From positions 1 through 64,000 of the forward strand of contig JAEWAE010000057.1 of the NCBI GenBank assembly GCA_023391835.1: 64,000 bases of DNA. The letters run 5' to 3'. The notes beneath the pieces are model-generated. The model ran no database searches and had not been told where the DNA came from. It saw only the letters and a list, made by a program, of their open reading frames with translations. This DNA is from Bacillota bacterium. Its GTDB lineage: Bacteria > Bacillota > Clostridia > Oscillospirales > Ethanoligenentaceae. This document shows positions 41,736-52,709 of the stretch, piece by piece. The translations under genes were made by a program, and so were the position numbers. How positions within the stretch are numbered: position 1 is the first letter of the stretch; each line of letters starts with the position of its first letter.

Positions 41736-43094
41736 ATGCTCAACATAGGAGACATTCTGGAAACCGTACGGATGTTTGAGGAGGAAAACCTCGATATCCG
41801 CACCATTACTATGGGAATTTCGCTGCTCGACTGCTGCGACCCGGATATCGACGCGGCTTGTGACAAGATTTATGCCAAGATTCTCGACAAAGCGGGGAAA
41901 CTGGTGCAGACCGGTGAAGATATCGAAAAGGAATACGGCGTGCCGATCATCCACAAGCGTATTTCCGTCACTCCTATTGCCATGATTGCCTCCTGCTGCC
42001 GGAGCACCGATTACGTCAAATTCGCCCTCACGCTGGACCGGGCTGCCCGGGCCGTGGGGGTGAATTTTATCGGCGGCTATACGGCGCTGGTGCACAAGGG
42101 TTTTGCGGGCGCCGACCGCGGCCTGATTGAGAGTATCCCCGAGGCGCTGGCCGCCACCGAGTATGTCTGCTCGTCGGTCAACATCGGCTCCACCAAGACC
42201 GGCATCAATATGGATGCGGTGGGCATGATGGGCCACACGGTGCGCCGCTGCGCCGAGCTGACCGTCGACCGCAACTGCGTGGGCAGCGCCAAACTGGTCG
42301 TCTTTTGCAACGCACCGGAAGACAACCCCTTCATGGCGGGCGCCTTCCACGGCCCCGGCGAGCCCGAGTGTGTGATCAATGTGGGCGTGTCGGGGCCCGG
42401 CGTGGTGCGGGCGGCGCTGGCCAAGGCCGGCGACTGCGACCTCACCGGCGTGGCGGATATTGTGAAAAAGACGGCTTTCAAAATCACTCGAATGGGCCAG
42501 CTCGTGGCCACCGAGGCGGCCCGCCGGCTGAACGTGCCTTTCGGTATCGTCGATCTTTCGCTCGCCCCCACCCCCGCCGTAGGCGATTCCGTGGCGCACA
42601 TACTCGAAGAGATGGGGTTGGAGGCCTGCGGTGCCCATGGCACCACGGCGGCGCTGGCGCTGCTCAACGACGCGGTGAAAAAGGGCGGCGTGATGGCTTC
42701 CTCCCACGTGGGTGGGCTGTCGGGCGCGTTTATCCCCGTCACCGAGGACGCCGGCATGATCGCTGCGGCCCGCAGCGGGGCGTTGCGTATCGAGAAACTC
42801 GAGGCCATGACGGCCGTGTGCTCGGTGGGGCTCGACATGATCGCCATCCCCGGCGACACGCCGGCGGAGATTATTTCCGCCATCATCGCCGACGAGGCGG
42901 CCATCGGTATGGTCAATTCCAAGACCACGGCGGTGCGGGTCATCCCGGCCATCGGCAAGCAGCCGGGCGACGAGCTTTCCTTCGGCGGGCTGCTGGGCGG
43001 CGGCCCCGTGATGGAAGTCAACCGCCATTCCCCGCTACGCTTTATTCAGCGCGGCGGACGGATCCCGGCACCCATGCAGAGCCTCAAAAACTGA
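41736..43094 (+). CDS. PFL family protein (DUF711/UPF0210)
   Basis: Predicted 452-residue protein of the DUF711 family, which has a pyruvate-formate-lyase-like barrel but no proven reaction. Typical segments are MLNIGDILETVRMFEEENLDIR, NFIGGYTALVHKG, GINMDAVGMMGH and IPGDTPAEIISAIIADEAAIGM. Length is as expected. Its partner is the ACT protein upstream, which may sense its ligand. Confidence 0.93.
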   Translation: MLNIGDILETVRMFEEENLDIRTITMGISLLDCCDPDIDAACDKIYAKILDKAGKLVQTGEDIEKEYGVPIIHKRISVTPIAMIASCCRSTDYVKFALTLDRAARAVGVNFIGGYTALVHKGFAGADRGLIESIPEALAATEYVCSSVNIGSTKTGINMDAVGMMGHTVRRCAELTVDRNCVGSAKLVVFCNAPEDNPFMAGAFHGPGEPECVINVGVSGPGVVRAALAKAGDCDLTGVADIVKKTAFKITRMGQLVATEAARRLNVPFGIVDLSLAPTPAVGDSVAHILEEMGLEACGAHGTTAALALLNDAVKKGGVMASSHVGGLSGAFIPVTEDAGMIAAARSGALRIEKLEAMTAVCSVGLDMIAIPGDTPAEIISAIIADEAAIGMVNSKTTAVRVIPAIGKQPGDELSFGGLLGGGPVMEVNRHSPLRFIQRGGRIPAPMQSLKN

Positions 43095-43131
43095 CGGAAC
43101 TTACAAGCGTTCAAACTTTATCTTGTGCATG

Positions 43132-43159
43132 TTGTAAATATTTTCGTTTGCGGTATGAT
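43132..43159 (+). promoter_or_regulatory. promoter of the V-ATPase operon with a palindromic -10 region
   Basis: -35 TTGTAA (43132-43137), 16-base spacer, -10 TATGAT (43154-43159). The -10 lies inside a perfect 14-base palindrome, TATGATATATCATA (43154-43167). Confidence 0.6.
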
Positions 43160-43236
43160 ATATCATAGAATTGTTTACGATAAATATACGGGAGTAAGCG
43201 GGACACCGCGGATTGCCCGGAATGGAGGCTTCCAGT

Positions 43237-43545
43237 ATGCAGGATATCATCCAGAAAATCATTGAGATCGACCGCCGCGCCCAAAAAATGACGGCGGATG
43301 CCCGCGCCATGCGGGATGAAGCGGCTTCTTCTATTGAAAGCGACAAGAAAAAGCTCCGTGACAAATACATTGCCGAAGCCCGCCACCGCATCGAGATCAC
43401 CGATGGGACGGAACGAAAGTTCCTTGACGAGACGCTGACGGAAATCCGCCAGAAGTACGCGGCCGTTTCCCAGCGGCTGGACAAACTGGCGCAGGAACAA
43501 AACGACAAATGGGTGGACGATCTGTATCACCGGGTGATCGGCTGA
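43237..43545 (+). CDS. ntpF: V-type ATPase peripheral-stalk coiled-coil subunit
   Basis: Predicted 102-residue, highly charged helical protein (QDIIQKIIEIDRRAQKM onward) with heptad pattern, as expected of the NtpF/G-type stalk subunit that pairs with subunit E. The start at 43237 follows GGAGG; an upstream in-frame ATG at 43213 is less likely. It is the first gene of the V-ATPase operon. Sequence conservation in this subunit is low, so the name rests on position and composition. Confidence 0.8.
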   Translation: MQDIIQKIIEIDRRAQKMTADARAMRDEAASSIESDKKKLRDKYIAEARHRIEITDGTERKFLDETLTEIRQKYAAVSQRLDKLAQEQNDKWVDDLYHRVIG

Positions 43546-43591
43546 TACATCCGCCAGCGCCGTCAGCCCAAGCGAAAGGGATGGTTTCGAT

Positions 43592-44641
43592 ATGTCTATC
43601 GGCTCCGGGAACGAGGCGCTAACCGCCAAGCTGCATGCCATGCACGGCAAGCGGCTTACCCCGCAGAATTACCGGGAATTGATCCGCAAACAGAATGTGT
43701 TCGAGATTGCCTCCTATATTAAGCAGCAGACCTCCTATGCGTCGGCGCTGCGCGACGTCAACGAGAATTCGGTGCACCGCGGCCAGTTGGAAAACAACCT
43801 GCGCCAGCAGCTTTTTCTCGATTACACCAAGGCGCTGCATTATGTGGGCGCGGAGGAAATGAGTTTTTACGATTTCTTCCTCATCCGCATGGAAATCGAC
43901 GAAATCCTTAGTTGCTGCCGCTTCCTCAACGCAGGGCGGCAGGGGGAATACCTCTTTTCCCTGCCCTCGTACTTCGCCAAGCATGCGAAATTCGATCTTT
44001 TCGGTCTGGCAAAGGTCAAATCCTATCGGGATCTGATGGCCCTGCTGGCCAATACCCCCTACGTGCCCATCCTCAAAAAATTCGACCCCGAGGCGTCGGA
44101 CCGCGCCGACAGCATCCGGCTGGAAAATGAGTTTTACCGCTATTATTATTCCCACGTGTTTTCGACGGCCGACCAGTATTTCGGCGGCGAGGTGCTGCAG
44201 GAAATCCGCACGGCGTTCGGCATTGAGGTGGATATGACCAATATTTCTCTCATTGTGCGCCTCAAGCGGTATTTCCAAAAGGATGCCAAGTACATCCGGC
44301 CGCTGCTGTTGCCTTTCACCGGTTACTTGAAATCCGCCGATCTGACGGACATGGCCGCGGCGGCCGACAGCGAGGGCGTCGACCAGGTGCTGCTGCACAC
44401 CAAATACGGCCGGGAACTGGCAGGCGGCTCTTTTGATTACATTGAGAAATTTGCCAAGCAGGCCGTCTATCGCTACAACCGTCGGCTGCTCGCGTTTTCC
44501 AATGCTTCACCCGTGGCGGTGGTCGCATATCTCAACCTCAAACGCATCGAGCTGGAAAACCTGATCAGCATCATCGAGGGCGTCCGTTACGGCCAGCCGC
44601 CGGCTGAAATCGAAAAAGTGGTGGTCGGCACCGCCGACTGA
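43592..44641 (+). CDS. ntpC: V-type ATPase subunit C
   Basis: Predicted 349-residue subunit of the AC39/subunit d family, the socket between the central stalk and the membrane ring. Repeated helical bundles such as YDFFLIRMEIDEI and VVAYLNLKRIELENLISIIEGVRYG at the C-terminus are typical. AAAGGGATGG precedes the ATG. Its position directly after the stalk gene and before subunit I differs from the E. hirae order. Confidence 0.9.
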   Translation: MSIGSGNEALTAKLHAMHGKRLTPQNYRELIRKQNVFEIASYIKQQTSYASALRDVNENSVHRGQLENNLRQQLFLDYTKALHYVGAEEMSFYDFFLIRMEIDEILSCCRFLNAGRQGEYLFSLPSYFAKHAKFDLFGLAKVKSYRDLMALLANTPYVPILKKFDPEASDRADSIRLENEFYRYYYSHVFSTADQYFGGEVLQEIRTAFGIEVDMTNISLIVRLKRYFQKDAKYIRPLLLPFTGYLKSADLTDMAAAADSEGVDQVLLHTKYGRELAGGSFDYIEKFAKQAVYRYNRRLLAFSNASPVAVVAYLNLKRIELENLISIIEGVRYGQPPAEIEKVVVGTAD

Positions 44642-44678
44642 CCCATATCCGCGGCAGAATGATTAAGGTGGTGGTACC

Positions 44679-46610
44679 ATGGCAGTTGCCAAAATGGAAC
44701 TGGTCAATATCGTGGGGCGGCTGAAGGATTTCGACCGCGTGGTGCGCACTTGCTGCATCAACGGGGATTTTCACCCCGAGCAGTCCTCGCAGGCACTGGA
44801 AAACATTGAGGATTTCGTGCCCATTGAGGCCAGCAACCCCTATGAAAAATCGCTTCAGCGGGCCGTCGACATCGCGGTGCATTCCGATGTCGCTCTGGAG
44901 TATCGCAAATTTGATAAGCTGGGCTTCACCGAGGAACAGCTCTGCCAGTATGTCGAAAAGGCCGGCGGAGAAATGGACACCCTCAACGGTCGTGTCAACG
45001 ACGCGGCGCAGCAAAGTGCCCGCACCCGTCAGATTCTGACTTCGCTAGACCATCTGCAGGGGCTCGGCATCAATTTGGACGCCGTGTTCGGCTGCCAGAG
45101 CGTTGTATTCCGTTTCGGCAAGCTCCCGGTGGACGGGTATCTCAAGCTCGCCTCCGACCCGGAGGACGAACATCTGTTTTTCCCGATCGAGCAGGACGAC
45201 CTGTATTACTGGGGCTTTTACGCCGACCGGCGCAGCCAGATCCAGGCGACGGACGAATTTTTCACCTCGCTCTATTTTGAGCGTATCGACCTGGTGGAGC
45301 AGGCCCACGGCACGCCGCAGGCGGCGCGGGAAAATCTGCAGCGCCTGCTGACACAGACCGAGTCGGATCTGGAAAAAGCACGGGAGGCTGTGCGCGACTA
45401 TTGGAAAGAGAACCGGGAGCAGTTCCTGCGGGTCTATTCAAATCTGCGCTACCTGCACGATTCCTTCGATGTGCGCCGCTATGCTTCCAAAATCGACGAC
45501 AACTTCTATATTTTCGGATGGGTCACGGCGGAAGAAGTCCCTGCTTTTGAAAAGAAATTTGCGCATATTTCGAACGTGGACTGCATTGTGGAGCCCACCG
45601 AGGAGGCCGGCGACATCCAGCCGCCCACCAAGGTGGTCAACCGCCGATTCTTCAAACCATTCGAACTGCTGGTGGGCATGTATGGCCTGCCCGATTACAA
45701 CGAGGTGGACCCGACGCCTTTCCTCGCGCTGACCTACATGCTGTTTTTCGGCATCATGTTCGGCGATCTGGGCCAGGGCGCCATCATATTCGCCGCGGGC
45801 CTGTTCCTGTGGCTCAAAAAGAAATTGCCGTTGGGCGGTATCATGTACCGTATCGGCATCGCGTCGATGATTTTCGGCACGCTTTACAACTCGGTCTTCG
45901 GCTACGAGAACGTGCTGCCCTTCACCGTGCTGCCGGTGCACCGCAACGACCCGACCACTACGATGGCAATGCTCGGCATCACCATCGGCCTGGGCGTACT
46001 GGTCATCGTCATCGGCATGATCATCAACGTGGTCAACGGGTTCCGTCAGAAGGACCCGGAAAAATCCATCTTCAGTTCCAACGGTCTGGCGGGGCTTATT
46101 TTCTATGTGTCGCTGCTGGCTCTGGGCGCGATGCTTTTCCTGGTCAAGGGGCTGCCGAAGGCCGTCGTGTATCTGATGCTCATCTTCCTCATCGTGGTGC
46201 CGCTGCTGGCAATGTTCCTCAAGGAACCGCTGGGCAAGCTCATGCGCCACGAAAGCGACTGGAAGCCCAAGAGCGTGGGCGAATTCATCATTTCCGGCTT
46301 TTTCGAATTGTTTGAAGAGCTGCTGTCTTTTCTCACCAACACCATCTCCTTCGTGAGAGTCGGGGCCTACATCCTCAGCCACGCAGGCATGATGACCGCG
46401 TTCTTTGTGCTGGCCGGGCTCGCCGGCGGGCCGCTGCAGCCGGCGATTTATACCCTGGTCATGATTATCGGCAATGCCTTCGTGCTCGCTCTGGAAGGCC
46501 TCGTGGTGTTCATCCAGTGCATCCGTCTGGAATATTACGAGATATTCGGCAAATTCTACGACGGCGGCGGCAAGGTATTCCAGCCGCTGACCATTCATTA
46601 CGGCCAATGA
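44679..46610 (+). CDS. ntpI: V-type ATPase subunit I (a-subunit)
   Basis: Predicted 643-residue protein. The cytoplasmic N-terminal half (residues 1-330) with coiled coils anchors the stator; the C-terminal half has seven or eight membrane helices forming the ion half-channels (MLFFGIMFGDLGQGAI, NTISFVRVGAYILSHAGM). It couples ion flow to ring rotation. AAGGTGG lies before the start. Confidence 0.95.
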   Translation: MAVAKMELVNIVGRLKDFDRVVRTCCINGDFHPEQSSQALENIEDFVPIEASNPYEKSLQRAVDIAVHSDVALEYRKFDKLGFTEEQLCQYVEKAGGEMDTLNGRVNDAAQQSARTRQILTSLDHLQGLGINLDAVFGCQSVVFRFGKLPVDGYLKLASDPEDEHLFFPIEQDDLYYWGFYADRRSQIQATDEFFTSLYFERIDLVEQAHGTPQAARENLQRLLTQTESDLEKAREAVRDYWKENREQFLRVYSNLRYLHDSFDVRRYASKIDDNFYIFGWVTAEEVPAFEKKFAHISNVDCIVEPTEEAGDIQPPTKVVNRRFFKPFELLVGMYGLPDYNEVDPTPFLALTYMLFFGIMFGDLGQGAIIFAAGLFLWLKKKLPLGGIMYRIGIASMIFGTLYNSVFGYENVLPFTVLPVHRNDPTTTMAMLGITIGLGVLVIVIGMIINVVNGFRQKDPEKSIFSSNGLAGLIFYVSLLALGAMLFLVKGLPKAVVYLMLIFLIVVPLLAMFLKEPLGKLMRHESDWKPKSVGEFIISGFFELFEELLSFLTNTISFVRVGAYILSHAGMMTAFFVLAGLAGGPLQPAIYTLVMIIGNAFVLALEGLVVFIQCIRLEYYEIFGKFYDGGGKVFQPLTIHYGQ

Positions 46611-46700
46611 CGGCGGTCAATCCGGCCCATGCGTATGACCCGTCCCCTTCGCGGGGCGCTCATATATAAAAAAGTCAATGAATTAATTGGAGGAATTATC

Positions 46701-47129
46701 ATGCTGTATCTGTTTCCGCTCGTACTCATCGCCATCATCGCCATCCCGCTGGTGCTCGCCTATCGGCAGCGTGTCAATGGGAAAAGCAACAGCACCGTCA
46801 AGAGAACCTTGATTTTCAACGCGGCCGCTTTCGCGCTGGTGATTCTGGCCGCCATCATCGTGCCGTTCGGCGGCATGGCTTCCGCTGCGTCGGTTGACGC
46901 TTCCACTATTTCCATCGGCGGCGGCATGGCGTATCTCGCGGCGGCTCTGGCCACCGGTCTTTCCGGCATCGGCGGCGGCATTGCCGTGGCCAAGGGTGCG
47001 GCGGCGGCCATCGGCGCCATCACCGAGGACCCGAAGGTGTTCGGCCGTGCCATCCTGTTCGTGGGCCTGGGCGAAGGCATCGCGATCTACGGATTCGTCA
47101 TCTCCGTCCTTCTGTGGATCAAATTCTAA
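46701..47129 (+). CDS. ntpK: V-type ATPase subunit K (membrane ring)
   Basis: Predicted 142-residue ring proteolipid. There are four hydrophobic segments, but only the C-terminal pair (from GGGMAYLAAALATGLSGIGGG) is a true c-type hairpin with the ion-carrying glutamate in GLGEGIAIYGFVIS; the N-terminal pair lacks a glutamate. The common Na+-ligand pattern (P-E-T-Q in the second helix, a Gln in the first) is replaced by G-E-G-I and glycine. GGAGG precedes the ATG at 46701; the longer frame from 46629 is not supported. Confidence 0.93.
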   Translation: MLYLFPLVLIAIIAIPLVLAYRQRVNGKSNSTVKRTLIFNAAAFALVILAAIIVPFGGMASAASVDASTISIGGGMAYLAAALATGLSGIGGGIAVAKGAAAAIGAITEDPKVFGRAILFVGLGEGIAIYGFVISVLLWIKF

Positions 47130-47147
47130 GGAATCGGGGGAAGCCAG

Positions 47148-47456
47148 ATGCGCTTTTACCTCATCAGCGATAATATCGACACATATGTCGGCATGAGGCT
47201 GGCCGGCATCGAGGGCGTCGTAGTGCATGAAAAGAACGAAGTCCGGGATGCGCTGGCGGGCGCGATGGAAAACAAGGATATCGGGATCATCCTGATCACC
47301 GAAAAGCTGGTCAACCTGACCCCGGACCTTGTCTATGACCTGAAGCTCAACCGGAAACGGCCTCTGATTGTGGAAATCCCCGACAGGCACGGTTCCGGCA
47401 GAGCAAAGGACTCCATCACCCGCTATGTCCGAGAGGCCATCGGAGTAAAGATTTGA
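47148..47456 (+). CDS. ntpG: V-type ATPase subunit F
   Basis: Predicted 102-residue central-stalk subunit (archaeal/V-type F). It begins MRFYLISDNIDTYVGMRLAGIEG, the family signature, and has GIILITEKLVN in the middle. It sits 18 bases after ntpK. Confidence 0.93.
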   Translation: MRFYLISDNIDTYVGMRLAGIEGVVVHEKNEVRDALAGAMENKDIGIILITEKLVNLTPDLVYDLKLNRKRPLIVEIPDRHGSGRAKDSITRYVREAIGVKI

Positions 47457-47466
47457 GGTGTGCTTG

Positions 47467-48066
47467 ATGTCCCAGCCGGAAAAGAAACTCGATAAGTTCA
47501 GCTCGGCCGTTCTGCGGGACGCACAGGAAGAGCGGGAAAAAATTCTCAAAGAGATTGAAGAGTACCGCAAAACGCAGATGGAAAAGGCCGAGGAAGAAAT
47601 TCTGCACGAAGCCTATATCATGATCCAGAACGAGATCGCCGCGATGAAAAACAAGCAAAGCCGCGAGGTTTCTCTCGCCGAGCTGGAGGGGCGGCGCAAG
47701 CTGCTCCAGCAGCGCGAGGCGATTTCCGATAAGGTGTTCGCCCAGACGGCGCAGCGCCTGCTGGATTTTACCCGGACGGAGGATTACGTCCGGTATCTAT
47801 GCGACCGGGTACGCGAGTGCGTCGCGCAGCTGCCCGATGCGCCGCTGGTCATCCGTCTGAAAAAAGACGACATGAAGCTGGCCGACCAGGTCGTAGCGGC
47901 AAGCGGCCGGCAGGCCACGGTGGAAGAAACCGCCGACATTGCCATCGGTGGATTCGTGCTACTCAGTTCCCAGGCGGGTCTGATGGCGGACGAAACCATC
48001 GACCGGAAACTCAGCGGCCAGCGGGACTGGTTCGCGGCGGCATCCGGGCTTACCCTCGGGCTGTAA
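47467..48066 (+). CDS. ntpE: V-type ATPase subunit E
   Basis: Predicted 199-residue peripheral-stalk subunit: a long N-terminal charged helix (about residues 10-90) followed by a globular C-terminus with DIAIGGFVLLSSQAGLMADETIDRKL, typical of subunit E. Start ATG at 47467, with GAGGTG upstream; a GTG at 47458 is also in frame. Confidence 0.9.
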   Translation: MSQPEKKLDKFSSAVLRDAQEEREKILKEIEEYRKTQMEKAEEEILHEAYIMIQNEIAAMKNKQSREVSLAELEGRRKLLQQREAISDKVFAQTAQRLLDFTRTEDYVRYLCDRVRECVAQLPDAPLVIRLKKDDMKLADQVVAASGRQATVEETADIAIGGFVLLSSQAGLMADETIDRKLSGQRDWFAAASGLTLGL

Positions 48067-48218
48067 GGCGGGGGTGCCCGACGTTCGGCCGGGCGGATAT
48101 CCCCAAAGGCTATGCTTGAAAGCTTGACTCTTTCAAACCCGGAATTTGTGCCTTCGGACCCTGTCCGGATTCCGATGAACCGGAAGCGCGCAATTTCCCG
48201 AAAGGAATGGTCATTAAA
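48067..48218 (+). other. structured gap between ntpE and ntpA
   Basis: Two hairpins are visible, TTGAAAG...CTTTCAA near 48117-48139 and a CGGAAT/ATTCCG stem enclosing TCGGAC/GTCCGG near 48141-48183. Neither has a T-run, so they are more likely RNA-stability or expression-balance elements than terminators. Confidence 0.4.
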
Positions 48219-49982
<1,764 letters not shown>

Positions 49983-50019
49983 CGGTTATCCGCGCGCCTA
50001 AAAAGGAGCATATGGTAGT

Positions 50020-51420
50020 ATGAGTCTTGAATATGTAGGCCTTAAGGAGATCAACGGCCCGCTGATTGTGCTCGACCACGTCAAGGACGCCGCCTATGAG
50101 GAAATGGTGGACATCGTTCTGGACGACGGCAGCCATCGCACCGGCCGTGTGGTGCAGATCGAGGGCGACAGAGCCATCATCCAGGTTTTCGAAGGCACCC
50201 GCGGCATCGGTCTGACCAACACCCAGACCAGCTTTCAGGGCCGCCCGATGGAAATCGCGCTGTCGAAGGAAGTGCTGGGCCGCATTTTTGACGGCGCCGG
50301 TCGGCCAATTGACGGACTGGGCGAAATCTTCCCCGAAGAACGCCGCGACATCAACGGCAGCCCGATCAACCCGGTCTCCCGCGTATATCCCCGCAACTAT
50401 ATCCACACGGGCATTTCCTCCATTGACGCCCTGATGACCCTGATCCGTGGCCAGAAGCTGCCGATCTTCTCGGGTTCCGGCCTGCCCCATAATGAGCTGG
50501 CCGTGCAGATCGTGCGTCAGGCGCAGATCGCCTCAAACGACGGGAGTGAATTCGCCATCGTCTTTGCCGCCATGGGCGTCAAGAACGACGTGGCCGACTA
50601 TTTCCGCCGCTCGTTTGAGGAATCCGGCGTGCTGCAGCGCGTGGTCATGTTCCTCAACCTTGCCAATGACCCGATCATCGAGCGGATCGTCACCCCGCGC
50701 TGCGCGCTGACGGTGGCGGAATACCTCGCGTTCCAGCAAAACATGCACATCCTGGTCATTATGACGGATATGACCTCTTACGCCGAGGCGCTGCGTGAAT
50801 TCTCCTCCTCGAAGGGCGAGATTCCGGGGCGGAAAGGATTCCCCGGCTATCTGTATTCCGACTTGGCCTCAATCTATGAGCGGGCCGGCATGATTAAGGG
50901 CAAAGGCGGCTCCGTGACACAGATCCCGGTGCTGACAATGCCCAACGACGACATTACCCACCCCATCCCTGACCTGACCGGCTACATCACCGAGGGTCAG
51001 ATCGTGCTCGACCGCAATCTGGATCAGACGGGCATTTATCCGCCTATCGGCATCCTGCCGTCGCTTTCCCGTTTGATGAAGGACGGCATCGGCGAGGGCT
51101 TCACCCGGGCCGACCATTCGGTCGTCTCGAACCAGCTCTTCGCTTCTTACGCGAAGGTGCAGGACGCCCGGTCGCTGGCGTCGGTCATCGGCGAAGAGGA
51201 ACTTTCCGACATCGACAAGAAGTATCTGGAATTCGGACGCAAGTTTGAAAAATACTTCATCGCACAGGGCGCCAACGAGAACCGCTCGATGGAATACACG
51301 CTGGATCTTGGCTGGAAACTGCTGGCCCTGCTGCCCCGTGAGGAGCTGGACCGTGTCGACCCGGCCATGCTCGACAAATATTACAAGCCTGAGAACGCCG
51401 AGGAATTCAAGGGGGAATAA
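50020..51420 (+). CDS. ntpB: V-type ATPase subunit B
   Basis: Predicted 466-residue non-catalytic nucleotide-binding partner of subunit A. The P-loop is replaced by FSGSGLPHNELA, as in the family. MTSYAEALREFSSSKGEIPGRKGFPGYLYSDLA is the signature block. AAAGGAG lies ahead of the start. Confidence 0.97.
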   Translation: MSLEYVGLKEINGPLIVLDHVKDAAYEEMVDIVLDDGSHRTGRVVQIEGDRAIIQVFEGTRGIGLTNTQTSFQGRPMEIALSKEVLGRIFDGAGRPIDGLGEIFPEERRDINGSPINPVSRVYPRNYIHTGISSIDALMTLIRGQKLPIFSGSGLPHNELAVQIVRQAQIASNDGSEFAIVFAAMGVKNDVADYFRRSFEESGVLQRVVMFLNLANDPIIERIVTPRCALTVAEYLAFQQNMHILVIMTDMTSYAEALREFSSSKGEIPGRKGFPGYLYSDLASIYERAGMIKGKGGSVTQIPVLTMPNDDITHPIPDLTGYITEGQIVLDRNLDQTGIYPPIGILPSLSRLMKDGIGEGFTRADHSVVSNQLFASYAKVQDARSLASVIGEEELSDIDKKYLEFGRKFEKYFIAQGANENRSMEYTLDLGWKLLALLPREELDRVDPAMLDKYYKPENAEEFKGE

Positions 51421-51549
51421 GGTTTGGAAAACTTTTTTCAAACCCGACCGGCCCGGCGTCCCCGGAACACACGGCCAGAAAAGCGGGGGCGTAAAGTCTG
51501 AGAGGCGGCGCCTTTCAGGCCCACCCTCTGCGAAAGGATGGTCACAACT

Positions 51550-52203
51550 ATGGCAGAAACCGTATTCCCCACAAAAGGCAACCTGATCGCCCTTAAGCGT
51601 TCCCTTGCGCTGGCGCGGCTCGGCTACGACCTGCTCGACCGCAAGCGCAATATCCTGATCCGGGAAATGATGGGCCTCATCGACACCGCGAGCAAGGTGC
51701 AGGGGCAGATCAACGACACCTATGCGCGGGCCTATCAGGCGCTGCAGCAAGCGAACATCACGCTGGGCATTATCGAAGACATCGCCCGTTCGATGCCCAT
51801 TGAGAACGGCGTGAACGTCTCTTCCCGCAGTGTCATGGGGGTGGAAATCCCCATCGTCACGATGGAAGACACTCCGCCCGAGCCGTATTACAATTTCAGC
51901 TCATCCAACTCCATGCTGGATGACGCGTATCTCTCATTTTATCGTGTCAAGAAGCTGACCGCCGTGCTGGCGGAAATCGAAAACAGCGTCTATCGCCTGG
52001 CCAACGCCATCAAAAAAACCCAGCGACGGGCCAACGCCCTAAAGAACATCATTATCCCCCGCTTTGAGGCCAATGTGAAATTCATCACCGAAGCGCTGGA
52101 TGAAAAGGATCGGGAAGATTTTTCCCGTCTGAAGGTAATACGCCGGGTCAAGGACCGCAAACGCGAAGAGGCGGAAGCGGAAAACGGCGCCCGCGAGGCG
52201 TGA
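51550..52203 (+). CDS. ntpD: V-type ATPase subunit D
   Basis: Predicted 217-residue central rotor coiled coil: FPTKGNLIALKRSLALARLGYDLLDRKRNIL at the N-terminus and RRANALKNIIIPRFEANVKFI near the C-terminus, both family signatures. Last gene of the operon; a strong terminator starts at its stop codon. Start at 51550 by distance to AAAGGA. Confidence 0.96.
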   Translation: MAETVFPTKGNLIALKRSLALARLGYDLLDRKRNILIREMMGLIDTASKVQGQINDTYARAYQALQQANITLGIIEDIARSMPIENGVNVSSRSVMGVEIPIVTMEDTPPEPYYNFSSSNSMLDDAYLSFYRVKKLTAVLAEIENSVYRLANAIKKTQRRANALKNIIIPRFEANVKFITEALDEKDREDFSRLKVIRRVKDRKREEAEAENGAREA

Positions 52204-52243
52204 AAAAACAGATTTGCAGTTTATCTGCAAATCTGTTTTTTTT
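52204..52243 (+). terminator. terminator of the V-ATPase operon
   Basis: AACAGATTTGCAG/CTGCAAATCTGTT arms, 5-base loop, and eight Ts. Confidence 0.95.
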
Positions 52244-52421
52244 CGTATAACCGGCCGGAAAACGCATACACTAAGTCAATGCCGATTGCAGATGCGGTGC
52301 CCGCATATTATCGGCCGCAGCGGAAATACTACGGGGGAAAGCAGAGATACGACTGCTCACACGTCGGCCGGCCGCTGTTGCCGCCGGCCGCCGGATGCGA
52401 TAGGATAAGGAGTGATTCGAC

Positions 52422-52637
52422 ATGCTGGACCGATTGTCATTGATTTTAGTCATTATCGGCGCTCTGGACTGGGGCAGCATCGGGCTTTTCAAATTCGACG
52501 TCATTGCCTGGGCCTTCGGCGGTCAGGGTGCGGCGGTCAGCCGTATTCTTTACACCCTGGTGGCCATTGCCGGCATCTGGTGCATATCTCTGCTTTTCCG
52601 CGAACGGGAAATTGTGGAATCCAAGCACACCTCGTGA
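52422..52637 (+). CDS. DUF378 small membrane protein
   Basis: Predicted 71-residue protein with two membrane helices, beginning MLDRLSLILVIIGALDWGSIGLF, the signature of DUF378 (YuzA-like). Function unknown. AAGGAG precedes the ATG; a terminator follows directly. Confidence 0.9.
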   Translation: MLDRLSLILVIIGALDWGSIGLFKFDVIAWAFGGQGAAVSRILYTLVAIAGIWCISLLFREREIVESKHTS

Positions 52638-52650
52638 CCGCGGGCATGTA

Positions 52651-52692
52651 AAAAAGAAGGAGTCCTGCCTTTGGGCGGGGCTCCTTCTTTTA
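52651..52692. terminator. bidirectional terminator
   Basis: AAAGAAGGAG/CTCCTTCTTT arms around a GCC/GGC inner stem, between DUF378 and the converging ackA. Confidence 0.9.
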
Positions 52693-52709
52693 ACTGCGTG
52701 CAAACACGC

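Noticed and set aside
41349..43028. 559-residue minus-strand frame opposite the ACT and DUF711 genes
   Set aside because: Covers two well-recognised genes and reads like reversed GC-rich coding sequence.
44667..44679. Possible T-box core GGTGGTACC before ntpI
   Set aside because: It is the ribosome binding site directly ahead of the ATG; no stem I, antiterminator or terminator surrounds it.
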